DNA of 64,000 nt from Pollenia angustigena (Eukaryota; Arthropoda; Insecta; Diptera; Polleniidae), in NCBI GenBank assembly GCA_930367215.1, contig OV884059.1, positions 10,440,945 to 10,504,944 on the forward strand, in the 5' to 3' direction. The translations under genes and the position numbers were made by a program. Under the pieces are notes generated by a model that saw only the letters and a list, made by a program, of their open reading frames with translations, had not been told where the DNA came from and searched no databases. Positions 45,602-56,736 of this stretch are shown piece after piece (within the stretch, counting starts at the first letter, position 1; each line of letters starts with the position of its first letter).

Positions 45602-46484
45602 GCAGTGTTACCACCAGTAAAATTTAAAATTACGCTTGAGATGAAGCAAAATTACCCGATTTAAATTAAAATACACCTGACGTTTACAAAGAAGCAAAAA
45701 AAAAGGCCTAAAATAATAATAATAAAATAAAATAATAAACTACATTAAAAATGTGTTTTGAAGATTTTTAAAATCTTCACGCAGATTTTGCAGATTTTTT
45801 GATGAAAAATTTTGGTTTTTTCTTGATTTTAACTCAACAACACGAATCGTGACATGCAGCCAGCAATGCTCGAAAGGTGGAACAAAACTGGACGTCTGTA
45901 ATTCGTTCAAATGGTAGTGCCGTGTATTTATCTGCGATTAAAATTCATTTGTTTTGTGTTTTCTACCATTTTAAGTTTCATGTTCTTAAAAAATACTCTT
46001 CATATCATATTTAGTAAACAAAATTCCTGCAGGGTTTTATACAACTGTCCCTTTCGTAATTCAGTTTTACAACTGTTGTTAAATATTTTTTAAACAAAAG
46101 CATTTGAAAGCATTGGAAACATTTCTAACCCCAGGCTAGTTTGTAGTTTAAATAACCCTATGTTAGTCATATTTATCCAAATCTAAGAATCCATCTTGCG
46201 ACATTTGTTACCAAACTTTTGAAAATAGTTATATATTTAATGATTGAAGTATTTTCCTTAAAAATAACCAAGACTTTGGTTTAGGGAACTGTGTATTTTT
46301 TATCAACAATATTTAAAAAGAAATAAATGTCATCACTGAAATCGAATCTTGATTTTATTTGGGTATCTGAAGTAAGACTTTCAAATAACACCTGAATTAC
46401 ACCTAAGAGAAATTACCCACGCTCTACCCACGACAGTAAAAACTATACCAAATTCGGGTAATTACCCACAAAGTGGCAACACTG
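45602..46484. mobile_element. hAT-like element, CAGTGTTACCAC / GTGGCAACACTG termini
   Basis: Bounded by a perfect 8-bp duplication GTTTTTAG (45594-45601, 46485-46492). Subterminal words: AAATTACCCG / GGGTAATTACCCAC. No transposase frame; the 60-codon frame at 45911 is not recognised. Confidence 0.88.
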
Positions 46485-46630
46485 GTTTTTAGTGTAGCCA
46501 GATGGTAATTAAAGTGTTGCCAAGTCCTTTAAAGCTTTGAATTAAAAAAGAGTTGAAAATGTAAAGAACAAATGAGAAAAACAAATTTTTAATAGGTATT
46601 AACGGTATTTTATACGACTTTTTAGAGTAA

Positions 46631-46839
46631 GACCATATTTACATTATGCAATTAATGCCGCAACTTTCGCATGCAACTTTTTGTATGTTAGCAAGAGGTG
46701 TAGGGAAGAAAACGGGGTTGAAAAAGTTGAAAAAATGCATGAAAAAATGTAATTGTAAATGTGAAAAGAGTTTCGTAGCAACTTCTTTAAAAGAAAATAG
46801 AAAAAAAACTCGGCGTTAATTGCATAGTCTAAATGCGGT
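46631..46839. mobile_element. PIF/Harbinger-like MITE, GACCATATTTA termini
   Basis: 209 bp. GACCATATTTACATTATGCA is mirrored as TGCATAGTCTAAATGCGGTC, TAA on both sides (46628-46630, 46840-46842). Pairing continues through ATTAATGCCG / CGGCGTTAAT. Confidence 0.85.
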
Positions 46840-46866
46840 CTAACCAGATGCAGTGATGCTAACTTA

Positions 46867-47048
46867 AGGCTCAGTTAGCCGGGAGTAATAGTAACAGTAA
46901 CATTACCGTATAAAGTAAGACCGATCTATTCCTTACAGATTGAGACGTAACATCTTACTGCTAACTGTAATCGTTCTAATTGCTTTACATACAACAAAAT
47001 TAATTAACTGATTTTAAAAGTTACTGTTACCCCCGGCTAATTGAGCCT
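46867..47048. mobile_element. PIF/Harbinger-like MITE, AGGCTCAGTTAGCCGGG termini
   Basis: 182 bp. AGGCTCAGTTAGCCGGG and AGTAACAG at the left pair with TACTGTTAC and CCCGGCTAATTGAGCCT at the right; TTA on both sides. Its terminus resembles that of 37930-38389. Confidence 0.87.
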
Positions 47049-47051
47049 TTA

Positions 47052-47640
47052 GCCCTTAGGATTAGCTCTTTTTTAATATCTGAATATCAAAAATTGTGCA
47101 ATACATATCAAATTGTGAAAACTGTCTTAACAATTTAAAAACCTTTTGAAAATGAAAAACATTGAAAGTATGAATAAATTTTAAATCATGGTTCGGTCAT
47201 ATTTATAAAAATGCAATTGGTAACAACTTTTTAACTTTCGAGTTTTGCTATAAATATATTATTACATCCGTACTCAAACGCTAAAATTTAGAGTATTTTT
47301 AATGTCATGAATTTATTTTAAAATTAAATGTCGTTCAAGTGGAGCAGGCATAGTGTTTTTCATAAGGGATTTCCCGGGCAAAAATCACAAGATGCCGCAC
47401 ACCGACAAAAAATCTCGGGAAATTTGTGGGGAAATCACCGGATTTTTTTTTTTTTTTTTTTTTTTTTGCAAAAAGTTATGTCAGGAAATAGATGGGAATT
47501 CAAATCCGATAAGAAGGGCAATGTTTAATGTTTGATACTATGAAATTTGGAACTAGTAAGAGAAGAACTTTTTTAAGAACCCAGATTTCTTTTATGTATT
47601 AGAACGAAAAAAGTTTGTCAACACTTGCTTTAAAATATTT
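47052..47640. other. AT-rich stretch with long poly-T
   Basis: Includes a T run at about 47442-47467. No gene seen. Confidence 0.5.
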
Positions 47641-48010
47641 AATGATCAAAAGTACCAAAAGTGTTGACTAGAGATTCAGTAATTGATCGGTACTGATTCA
47701 CTAGTGACATTTGCTACAAAGTCAGTCGGTCAGTACAGATTCACTACTGACATTTACACCATAAAAGTACGACAAGTGTAGAATAGAATTACAAAACTGC
47801 ACTAGTGAGTCTCTGGTGACAATGTCTACATATGTTCCCAAAAGAACCACCTACTCAGTAGTGACAACGTCAGTAGTAGATTTCCAATGACACGCACATG
47901 GTAAATGTCTATAGTAAAAAAGCATTGTCGGGGGTATACTAGTCACTAGTACTGGTGACAGTGTCAGTAGTGAATCAGTACTGATTCACTAGTGCCATTT
48001 CCTGCAGGGT
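47640..48010. repeat. block with iterated TTCACTAGTGACA words
   Basis: TACTGATTCACTAGTG occurs near 47690 and near 47985; CAGTAGTGA, GTGACATTT and their complements recur throughout. Ends in CATTTCCTGCAGGGTA. Looks like an element with a private word; boundaries and target duplication not found. Confidence 0.5.
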
Positions 48011-48854
48011 ATCTTTTCAATTACATTTTTTTTTTTTTAATTTATTAGTCACCTTCTAGAGATTTCTCTAAGTGTTGTTTTTTTCTATTCATCATATCAT
48101 CATCAAATACAAACGTGATTTATCAATTTTTGTTTAGAATATCATACTGATGATGAGTATTATATTGATGATGATGCAAGTGAAATTGTTTGGTAGACTG
48201 TCAAGCAGATGGTTTATTATGGTCTTGTGCGGCTAACTAAAATACAAGCACTAAATAATTTAAATAAAAATGTTTGACGGCACAGATTTATTTGATTTAA
48301 ATTTATATTTATATGTAACAATAAAAAAAATCAGGTCAAATTGAAAAAATATGAATAAATGCAAAAAATTATGAAGAATAAATCACAAATCTTTAAAAAA
48401 AATATATATATTTTGAAAAAAAAAGCAATTCAAAGTTAACAAAATAGCAAGAAAATCATGGGAAGAAGTTGGGATTTGATTAAATTCATAACTAAAATCA
48501 TATGGGTACATATTAAAAATGTTCTTTTTTAATTAAATTTTAGGCCTTTTTTCAAAAAAAAAAAAAAAAAAAAAAGGAATTTTTAGCACATTTAATTTTG
48601 GCGATTTTTTTTCTATTATAAAATTATATATTATAAATAATATTTTCTGTACAAAAACTATCTAATATTAATATTTATAGTATTTCAAAAAAAGTTATTG
48701 ATTTGAGTTTTTTTTTTTTTAGCAACATTTGGCGTTTTTTTTTTTCTTCTGAATTTTTTTAACAAAGATTTTGCAACAACAGATTTTAGAAAAATATATT
48801 TCTTTAGAACTTTTTCCCCCCAAAGCAAATTTAGCGATTTTTTTTTATTTTTTT
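48011..48854. other. AT-rich non-coding stretch
   Basis: A/T homopolymers, including an A run near 48556-48577, with ATCATC-rich text near 48090-48180. No gene seen. Confidence 0.5.
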
Positions 48855-49457
48855 GTCGAAAACACCGCTTAAAAATCTGCAGTCAAAGCACTGATGGGAT
48901 TTGTGGTACAATTGTACCAAATTTGGTACGATCGAAACTTTATTGGTACATTGTTACAATTTATCCCTTTTTGGTACAATTAAAAAAAAAACACTCCGAC
49001 GAAGTTGTATCCTTTCTTTGAGGTGGATTAACTCACTTTTCTTTTCAATAATAAACATTTATTAATAACAACCGTGACCAGAACTTCCAAACATTTTATT
49101 ATTGTTAATTACCCAGTCAGTACTTTTTTAAATTATTGATAATATTCGATTATTTTTTGACTCATTTATGCGCTCGTTTTAGAGTCGAAAATGACTGATC
49201 ATTCTGGTACCCACTCGCGATTCTTCTCAAAAAGTCTTTTATGACTGTGTAATGTTCAGATATTACATGTACTAGCTTATAAAGTACATGCAAACATAAG
49301 TACATATATGTACTCGTATCCCTGTGGATGCCTAAGATTAAGTGTCTCCAAATCGCCACTTTTGTCGATTGTTTTGGTGACACTGTCAACCAAGTGTCTA
49401 CATTTTTGTCTGCCTGTGAGAACAAGAGAAATAGATAAACTTTTGCTTCTTCTTAAT

Positions 49458-50275
49458 TTTTATACCCACACCACAATAGCGGAGAGGGAATGCGACTGTG
49501 CTGATGTGTATAACACTACAAAATAATACTTTCTGAGTCGATTTAACGATGTCCCTTCGTCCGGTTGGCTGGCTGGTTGTCTGTTCATGTAACCTTCTGC
49601 GTACAGTACAGGGGTCTAATCACCGCATTCGATACTATCGTATCGAATAAACTATCGAAGTTTTTTGCACACGATAGACACTGACGTATCGAATGAAAAC
49701 TCGATAAATGTAATGTCGAGTTACTCGATATCGAATGCCCTGGGGCCTAATCACCGCATACGATATCGAGCAAAATTTATCGAAATTATTTATTTTGGTA
49801 ACATGAAACTCGATATCTACTGATATGTATTGAATTTGAAATAATAGCATTCGATATCGAGTAGCTCGACATTACGTTTATCGAGTTTGCATTCGATACG
49901 CCAGTGTCTATCGTATGCAAAAAAATCGATAGTTTACTCGATACGATAGTATCGAATACGGTGATTACGTTAATTCGATGAAATTTCGAACACAGGCTTC
50001 AAAATCATCTTACTTTTTGTATTGGAATCGGTCTATTATTGACGACTACTTTATAAATGCTGGTATTAATATTAAAATTGGCGACAATAACTTTTAAGAT
50101 AGCCATTTTTTCAATACGAAGTATTGCGCTGGAGGGTCTTAACCTTATAACATAATTTTTTTTTGGAGGGTCCATGATTGCCCATGGGTTTCACTCTCGA
50201 AATTTGTTTGTAAATACTGTGGTTTAGAGTTTTAAATGCTCGGGCTTGACGGTCTATTATTTCTTACTTGTTTTG
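49458..50275 (+). repeat. fly dispersed repeat family 2, carrying a foldback
   Basis: Starts 'tttttatacccacaccacaa', then 'gagtcgatttaacgatgtcc', 'ggttggctggctgg', 'tgcgtacagtacagg'; interrupted by 49619-49965; resumes with 'acaggcttcaaaatcatctt' and ends 'ctcgggcttgacggtct' plus 'tttcttacttgttt'. Confidence 0.7.
49619..49965. mobile_element. TA-TSD foldback, ATCACCG termini, ATCGA words
   Basis: ATCACCGCATTCGATACTAT is mirrored as ATAGTATCGAATACGGTGAT, TA on both sides. TATCGA, ACTCGATA and GATATCGA are iterated throughout. A second internal copy of the terminus (CTAATCACCGCATACGATAT, 49746) suggests two overlapping ends or a duplicated end. Confidence 0.82.
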
Positions 50276-50326
50276 TTTTTATTAAATAAAAGAGTGTTAT
50301 GAATTCTTACTATCATATAGTTTTTA

Positions 50327-51363
50327 TACCCTTCACCACAGGTGGAAAAGGGTATATATAAGTTTGTCATTCCGTTTGTAATTTCTACAATATTGATCTT
50401 AGACCCTATAAAGTATATATATTCTGGGTCCTTATGAGGAGAGAAGTTGATTTAACGATATCCGTCCGTCCGTCTGTCCGTCTTACGTTTGATATGTGTT
50501 TTCCGGAGACTCCAGACATGATAGCGGCTACGTTGTTTTACATTTATGTCACATATAGTCCACCATTTCTTGCTATTGAAATTCAGCCAGATCGGTCCAC
50601 CAATGGCTGAGATATGACCAAAAAACCACGACTGCCTCTAATTTTTCCAAAAAATCCCTTGTGGTTGTTGTATTTTTATTACTTTTTTCTGTATATCTGG
50701 AGAACGGCAAGAGCCAAAGCTTTAAAATTAGGTACAAACATTTAGGTTATAAATATACACCATCCTACAATGTGGGCGGGATTGGAGAAGTAGGCGTGGT
50801 AAATCTCATACAAAAAGTATTAAAAATTGTATAAAAACCTGAATTTTTTGACTGTAATATGACCTATGGTTACGCCTTATATATCAGAAGATCGGAAATT
50901 TTTAATAGAAAATATTTTCTGAAAAACTCCGGAAAATCGGTTCAGATACGAAAAAGTTATGACCTTCACCGAAGGTCCTACACCCTATAAAGTATATATA
51001 TTCTGGGTCCTTATGCAAAGCGAAGTTCAAATCCGGTTGTCGTCTCTTCTTCCTATCCCCTCACCACCCCTTCGTATTTGTTTACATATACTAGCATAAT
51101 GCCCAATATGATTTTCGTTATCACCCTTCTTTATTATTTCATATATTTAACGAAATAATTTTAACAAATAGAAACTAAAAACGATTTAAAAAAAATATTT
51201 ACCAGTTATCGCTTTTTAAATTTCATTTATAATGAAGTTGTAAGTATTGTAAATATGTATGTATATGTATATGTAAAAATTATTTAGTTGCTCTCTATTC
51301 TACTCGCACAATGGTGAAGGGTATATAAGATTCGGCACAGCGGAATATAGCACTCTTACTTGT
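50327..51363 (+). repeat. fly dispersed repeat family 1, inside element G
   Basis: 'ttttatacccttcaccacag' start, 'tttgtcattccgtttgtaat', 'tatatattctgggtcctta' (twice, 50412 and 50995), CCGTCCGTCTGTCC, and the end 'ttcggcacagcggaat' with 'agcactcttacttgtt'. Its 50640-50960 stretch matches one arm plus spacer of the foldback at 28027-29508. Confidence 0.8.
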
Positions 51364-51621
51364 TTTTATTTTATAGCGAAATTTGGTACAATTTCGCCAA
51401 TTAGACGGTACAATTTAAAAATTGTCAGATCCCAACCGCGAGTCATAGTACATAGAAAACTGCCATTTCTTTAACTTCTTCATTTGTCATTGGCCAAAAA
51501 AAACTGTTGCCTTTACTTCTGAATTATTAAATGTAAACAGTCGCTGTCAAGCCAATTAAAAAAGCAAAAAGTTGTACACAAATTTTCGTTTCTGGTTTCG
51601 GCTGCAGTTTTTTAAACCCTG

Positions 51622-52920
51622 TTCAAAAACAATTTGGTTATACATTTTTAATTAAAATACATAATTGTATTGCTGACGATATTTGTTTCTATAATTTCAG
51701 ATTATTTTCTTTAATTTCTCTTCAAATGTATTGAAAAATCATAATTCCTACTTTTTTTATTTTCCTAAACGTTATGTTTGAAAATTGCTTTATTTTATTT
51801 TTTCAAAATTTAAATTTTTTTTCATTCTTTAGTTTTTATATTGATTTTGATGATTTATTCATCGTTCAAATTTTGATTTGGCAAAATTTGAAATATTTAA
51901 GTAGCAAACAATTTTTGGTACAAAAAAAATTTATTTAAAAAAATGCATAGTTTTCTCTTTTCAAATCTCTTAATTTAAAAATATGTATAAAAAAGTAAGA
52001 AAGTTTCTCACAGATTTGAAATAGTTTAAAATAAAAACAAAAATTAAATTGTTGAAATAATAAAATTTCTTCTTTATTTCTTAAGATTTTCGCATATTTT
52101 AAAATTAAATATATTTTTCAGTGAAATGTTTTCTCTATTTTTAACAATTTTTTTTCAACACACCTTTCTTTCCTTAGAGAAGCAACCATTTTTTTTTTTA
52201 TTTTATAAGAAAATTAAGTTTTTTTTTTTGGTCTAACTGCCGGTGAGAATCTGTCATTTTAAGTTTTGTTGTTATTATTCTTTTTTTTGTTTTTTTGTAT
52301 TTTTGATCCGAATAGTTTAGTCATTTAGTTCATGTGGCCAATGTCTTGCTCACAGTCGGCATTTGTCATTGTTTTTTCAAGAAGGTGGATGACGTTTTTC
52401 ACACGCAAAAAATATAACGCAAAAAGTTTAAAAATAAATACATACATACATATAAAAAAATTTAACAAACATATTCATAGAAAGCCATTGAAATCAGAAA
52501 ACAAATTTTTTTAAAATTTTTAAATAACTGACGCAAATTGTTTAAATTTACAAAAAAAAAAAAAAAAAAAAAAACTCATCCTGCTTCACTTTGGCAGGCA
52601 ACATTTAAAATGTTTCTCTTACCAACCGCACATAACAAAAAGCAACACTAAAAACAAAAGTTGGCAACATTGACCGTTTTGTTCTTTCATTTATTTTTAT
52701 GTTTTTGTAGGTGGGGGTTTTAAATTTTATATTTGACGAGGTTAGTGCTGTTTATAGTGTTGCCGTCATGTTTAATATATTTAAACAAGCATCAAGTTAT
52801 TGACCCACATACCTAAAGACCCAAAAAACAAAATTTTGAAAAGAATAAACTCATAAATACATATTTAAAATAAAAAACAGAAAATACGCAAAATATAAAT
52901 GATTCGCAGTATGGCAATGA
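51622..52920. other. AT-rich non-coding stretch
   Basis: No gene recognised; contains an A run near 52552-52574. Confidence 0.5.
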
Positions 52921-52969
52921 CACTCATACGTACGTACATATATGTAAAGCTTTAATTTCGATACGTACG

Positions 52970-53145
52970 TACGACATAATGTCATTTAAATGACCGCTTC
53001 TAAATTGGTTGCAACAGTCGATCCTTTTCAGATTGTTGTCGACTTCTATTTCGAACATTTCTTGAGGTATCTCGGCGATAACTTGGCAAATGTTGGTTTT
53101 CAAATGCTCCAATGTTAGGGCGTTATCCGTGTAGAACACGGTTTT
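52970..53145 (-). pseudogene. mariner-like transposase C-terminal remnant
   Basis: On the minus strand reads YTDNALTLEHLKTNICQVIA, EIPQEMFEIEVDN, NLKRIDCCNQF and SGHLNDIM, the standard C-terminus of a mariner-type transposase (the R-G-G-H-L-N-D-I end, here with R-G changed to R-S). Upstream text up to 53244 is open but does not look like transposase; it runs into a MITE end at 53208. Distinct in sequence from the remnant at 1-197. Confidence 0.8.
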
Positions 53146-53276
53146 TACGGCAATTGCAATTTTTTGCTTTTTCACCAGAATTTGCTTTCTCAAATCAAAC
53201 GCTTTTTCAAGGCGAATTAATTTTTCAGGTGGCGTTGAAACCACAGCTCTGCTACTTTTTTTCTTACGTAGAGTTT

Positions 53277-53608
53277 CTCAAGGCGAATTTAAAAAGGTAA
53301 GTGCAACTCTACAACTACAAAAAGTCCCATGTATTTGTTTTACAATTTAATAGGCGGCTGTCAAAAATGCTGACAAGGCAAAAATTTATTGAAAAACAAA
53401 ATAATAGTTTTGTTTGGGTTATAAAAGAAATTATTAAATTCACTTTTATTATTCGCAGTTTTGAAATAGTTTTATTATAATATTAATAATATTTTTTCAC
53501 TTCACACAAAATTATATTTTGACGTTCTCCTATTTTTTTTTAATTCGCCGTGGAGACAGCCGATGAACGGCTGACGAGTTGAGTTTACCTTTTTAAATTC
53601 GCCTAGGA
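53277..53608. mobile_element. nested element, CAAGGCGAATTTAAAAAGGT termini
   Basis: CAAGGCGAATTTAAAAAGGT at the left, TTTACCTTTTTAAATTCGCC at the right. Flanks GAGTTTCT and GAGTTGCT match 7 of 8. Same 11-bp terminus as its host MITE but a different interior. Confidence 0.75.
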
Positions 53609-54692
53609 GTTGCTTGTGTTTTTGACATATCGCCAAATTCAATATCAAATATCGCCAAAATCGCCAAAACCTTTGTTTACAAGTTTTTGACAATACAGTG
53701 CACTCGCGATATTATGAACTAATTAAAACAAAGCCAGTTCACTTTTGCAAGATTGTTCATATCTGCGAATGGCAAAAGTGAAAGCTTCTAATGTTAAAGT
53801 TTTTTTTATTTACTGTTCATTGGATTTAAAAAACTATTGATTTTTAAAAAAGAAAAGCAAACTTAAAGCTTTGCGAAAAAGCCTGTGATTTTCTTTCGCT
53901 CAATCAGTTTAAAAACGCCACGCTCTATTAAAAATCTCCTGATATTTGACGTATCTGCTAACAGTGATCTTTTTGTATCTCATTTTCAAAAAACATTCGC
54001 TGCATGCATTTTCCATTTTTTGTATGTAAAACATTTTGATTAACAACTGAAGACAATTGTAAAGCTATAGTTAGGGAAATCCCCAGTTTATTATACAGTT
54101 GAATAAAAATTGATTTTTATATAACACTGTGTAGGTAGATAAAAACCGTTTAAAATACAACTATAAGTTGTTCATATTTTAAAGCGTTTGCACAAGTTCA
54201 TATTTTAGAGTAGTCAATGGAAGAAAATAAGTGTTCATATTTTGGGGTGTTCATATATTAGGGTGTTCATATTATCGCGAGTGCACTGTAACTACATATT
54301 TTTTAAATTATTAAAAATATTTTTTATAAATCCTAAAAACTAAATTACTTCCGTAGCGCTTAAAAACGCCAAAATTTCAAAAAAAAAAGTCGCCATAATA
54401 TATATTTTGCTTAATTTTTATTTAGAGCGAAATAAAACTAGTTAGTGAACTCAAAAAATGTTACGATGTTTACTATAAAATAATTTAAATTAGACTACTT
54501 AAGGCAACAAAATAATATTTTTTGCGGCTAGTACTAAACAAATATTAGAAATGCACTATATACAATAGTTGCAGTTTTATTATATATCTAAAACGCTTCT
54601 AATTTGGAATACATTGTGAGGGTATAACATTTATTCAACGAAAGTACAAAAGAAGTGAAACATGTACTATTCCCATTCATATAACTTATCAG

Positions 54693-54780
54693 GCATGTTC
54701 TGAAAATCACTTTTTGTGAAAGTGATTTGAAATCACAAAAAAGGTGTTCTGGACAAAAAGCTTTTTTCATAATTGTGATT
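54693..54780. repeat. TGTTCTGA-group fragment
   Basis: GGCATGTTCTGAAAATCAC, AAAGTGATTTGAAATCAC and GGTGTTCTGG in the same arrangement as near 10948, 16328 and 17828, but with a TTTTTGTGA word. Confidence 0.55.
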
Positions 54781-55033
54781 TTAAACCAGTCAGCTAAGTG
54801 GCCGCCGATTTAAAATAACTTGCTTATTTGTTTCCACCATTTTAATGAAGTTAAAGCTTTTGTGGTTTTCAAAACACCCATTAAACACAATTGTAATTTC
54901 AAAATCAGAAGCTATGATAGGATTCATAAAAATCTTTAAAATATCTCTAACGACAACATATTTTATCTGTGATAATAGATAGCCACATACATATAAGTGC
55001 AATGTAAAAATATTTATAGACTTAAAACATATT

Positions 55034-55144
55034 ATGGCGATTTCTTTTTTGAGAAATATGTTACATTAATGTTACATGCTCTATCTCTTTTGTGTAGAGC
55101 ATGTAACATTTATGCAACATATTTCTCAGAAAAGAAATCGCCAT
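55034..55144. repeat. 111-bp palindrome
   Basis: ATGGCGATTTCTTTT..GAGAAATATGTT and TTACATGCTCTA are mirrored by TAGAGCATGTAA and CAACATATTTCTC..AAGAAATCGCCAT around an 8-10-bp loop with only a few mismatches. Confidence 0.85.
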
Positions 55145-55320
55145 TAGTGTTTTAAGGAATTCTATTTATTGATTTTTTCAAGAGCAATTTTATATATAAA
55201 AAACACATTTTCTAGAAGATTTTTATTAACTTCATCAGCCATTTGAAGATACCTTCAAATACCTATCATACATATGATTGCCTGATATTTCATTTATAAA
55301 AATACGAGAAATAAAATAAT

Positions 55321-55460
55321 CAGCCTTATTCCGGTTGTCGTTGTCGTAATCGCTCAAGTCGTTTTTTGTAAGAGATTAAAGAAACACACAACCAGTGTTC
55401 TTTAATCTGTTACAAAAAACGACTTGAGCGATTACGACAACGACAACCGGAATAAGGCTG
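55321..55460. repeat. 140-bp palindrome, GC-richer than its surroundings
   Basis: CAGCCTTATTCCGGTTGTCG with TTGTCGTAATCGCTCAAGTC is mirrored by GACTTGAGCGATTACGACAA and CGACAACCGGAATAAGGCTG; about 62-bp arms with one or two mismatches and a 14-bp loop. Confidence 0.9.
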
Positions 55461-55741
55461 AATATTATTTCTAAGTATTGAATTTTACGAATTTCAAAAC
55501 AAATCCATAGGTCATCAAAAATACCCAGTTGGCGATTTTAACTATTTTATAAATCGCCATGTCGCCAAATCAAAAATTAGGTCGCCAAACATGTTAGAAA
55601 ATAGCCACGTTTGGCGAGAAACCGCCGCATCTGACAACCCTGATATCGACCAACGAAAGCAATAAATAAAATACAATGTTGTATTTTTGGTTTTGTACCT
55701 GGTGTAGTATCGACACAACCATTTACATGAATTCGCCTTGG

Positions 55742-56730
55742 TTTTTTCCCTAAAATAGAGAGGTTTTTTAGGGAACATTTTTTCCCACACACCAACCTAA
55801 ATGAATGCTTAGTGCGAAAGAATTTCTGCCGCCTAGCATTAACCAACAAAATAAAAACAAAAATGGCGATACAACCGCTAGATTGACAATTAAAAAGCTA
55901 CATTGCACTAACTTTTTAAAAACAACAACTACTTCACAACTTTTTGCAGGAGCATAAGATTTTGTTCAAATAGATAACGTTTTATGCGCTGATTTAGGTT
56001 GATCTGTTACAAGAAAAATCTACACTTTTCAAAATCTAATTGAGTTTTTTTTTTAATTGACAGTTTATTATGAAATTTATTAAATATGTATGTTAAAAGT
56101 ATTTTATGAACACCTTTTCCCCATTATTGCTGTTCTAATGCTCTTGGCCAACATTTAAAAAAGAAAAAACAAAAAAAAAAAATCTATATTCTTATTGTCG
56201 ATAATTTTATTTTCATGTTTTTTTGGCTTTAAGCCAAATTTATTGAAAACTGTTTTTAGGTTTATAATCTAAATATTTGTCTAATAATAAATTTTTGGTT
56301 ATTGTTGTTTTGCTTCTTTTCATCTTAAATTATAATTTGTTTGGGGGTTATTTTAGTGCAATTTTTGAAAAAAAAAGAGATATATTATATTAAATGTTTA
56401 AGAAAAAAATTAATACATTTGAGAAAATGTTTGTGTAAAAAAAGAAATTCAATACAAACAATTAAATAAATTTGAAGGTGGATGAAATATTATAAAATTA
56501 ATTTTGCAAATTTTGTATACATTCATAATTGTTTTGTTTGTTTTGAGGTTAAGAAATTAATTAATTATAAGGAAGCTGTTATTTTGAGGGTGTCTACAAT
56601 TTAAAGGATTTTGAGTTAAAAATAGTATTAAAAAATAAAAACACATTTTTAGGAAAAAAAAGGTCCAACCTATATTTCTATTTTAATATTTTTGTACGTT
56701 TTCAATCATTTTTAATTGTTTTTAAATACT
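55742..56730. other. AT-rich non-coding stretch
   Basis: Mostly A/T homopolymer-rich after 55860. The frames at 55542-55849 on the minus strand straddle element ends and are rejected. Confidence 0.5.
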
Positions 56731-56736
56731 TTTAAA

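Larger units (their letters stand above)
48889..51440. mobile_element. hAT-like element G, GGTACAATT word repeats
   Basis: CACTGATGGGATTTG at the left and CAGATCCCAACCGCG at the right pair imperfectly; AGTCAAAG (48881-48888) and AGTCATAG (51441-51448) are an 8-bp duplication with one difference. TTTGGTAC / GGTACAATT recur near both ends. Contains a family-2 repeat, a family-1 repeat and a TA foldback. Confidence 0.75.
48863..51621. mobile_element. GTTTAAAAAACTGCAG MITE split by element G
   Basis: The left end CACCGCTTAAAAATCTGCAG (48863) and the right part (51449-51621, ending CTGCAGTTTTTTAAACCCTG) together match the 215-bp MITE at 18695-18909, including TTCATTTGTCATTGGC. Flanks GTCGAAAA and TTCAAAAA match 6 of 8. 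Everything between 48889 and 51440 is a later insertion. Confidence 0.8.
53640..55642. mobile_element. element D relative, left end lost
   Basis: The right end GCCACGTTTGGCGAGAAACC..ATCTGACAACCCTG matches element D. AATCGCC words lie near both limits. Flanking ATATCGCC (about 53633-53640) and ATATCGAC (55643-55650) match 7 of 8, but the CAGGGTTGTC start is missing at the left. Contains two short perfect-looking palindromes. Confidence 0.6.
53208..55741. mobile_element. CAAGGCGAATT MITE #4, split by two insertions
   Basis: Part 1 (53208-53276) and part 2 (about 53609-53640) and part 3 (55643-55741) together follow, on the opposite strand, the whole of MITE #1 at 16014-16177: TTTTTCAGGTGGCGTTGAAA, TTGTGTTTTTGACATATCG, ATATCGACCAACGAA and the end ATGAATTCGCCTTG. 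Insertions at 53277-53608 and about 53640-55642 separate the parts. The outer 8-bp duplication is not clear. Confidence 0.75.

Noticed and set aside
55034..55144. Palindrome as a microRNA precursor
   Set aside because: The stem is too perfect and long for a typical microRNA, no known mature sequence is recognised, and it lies inside a transposon.
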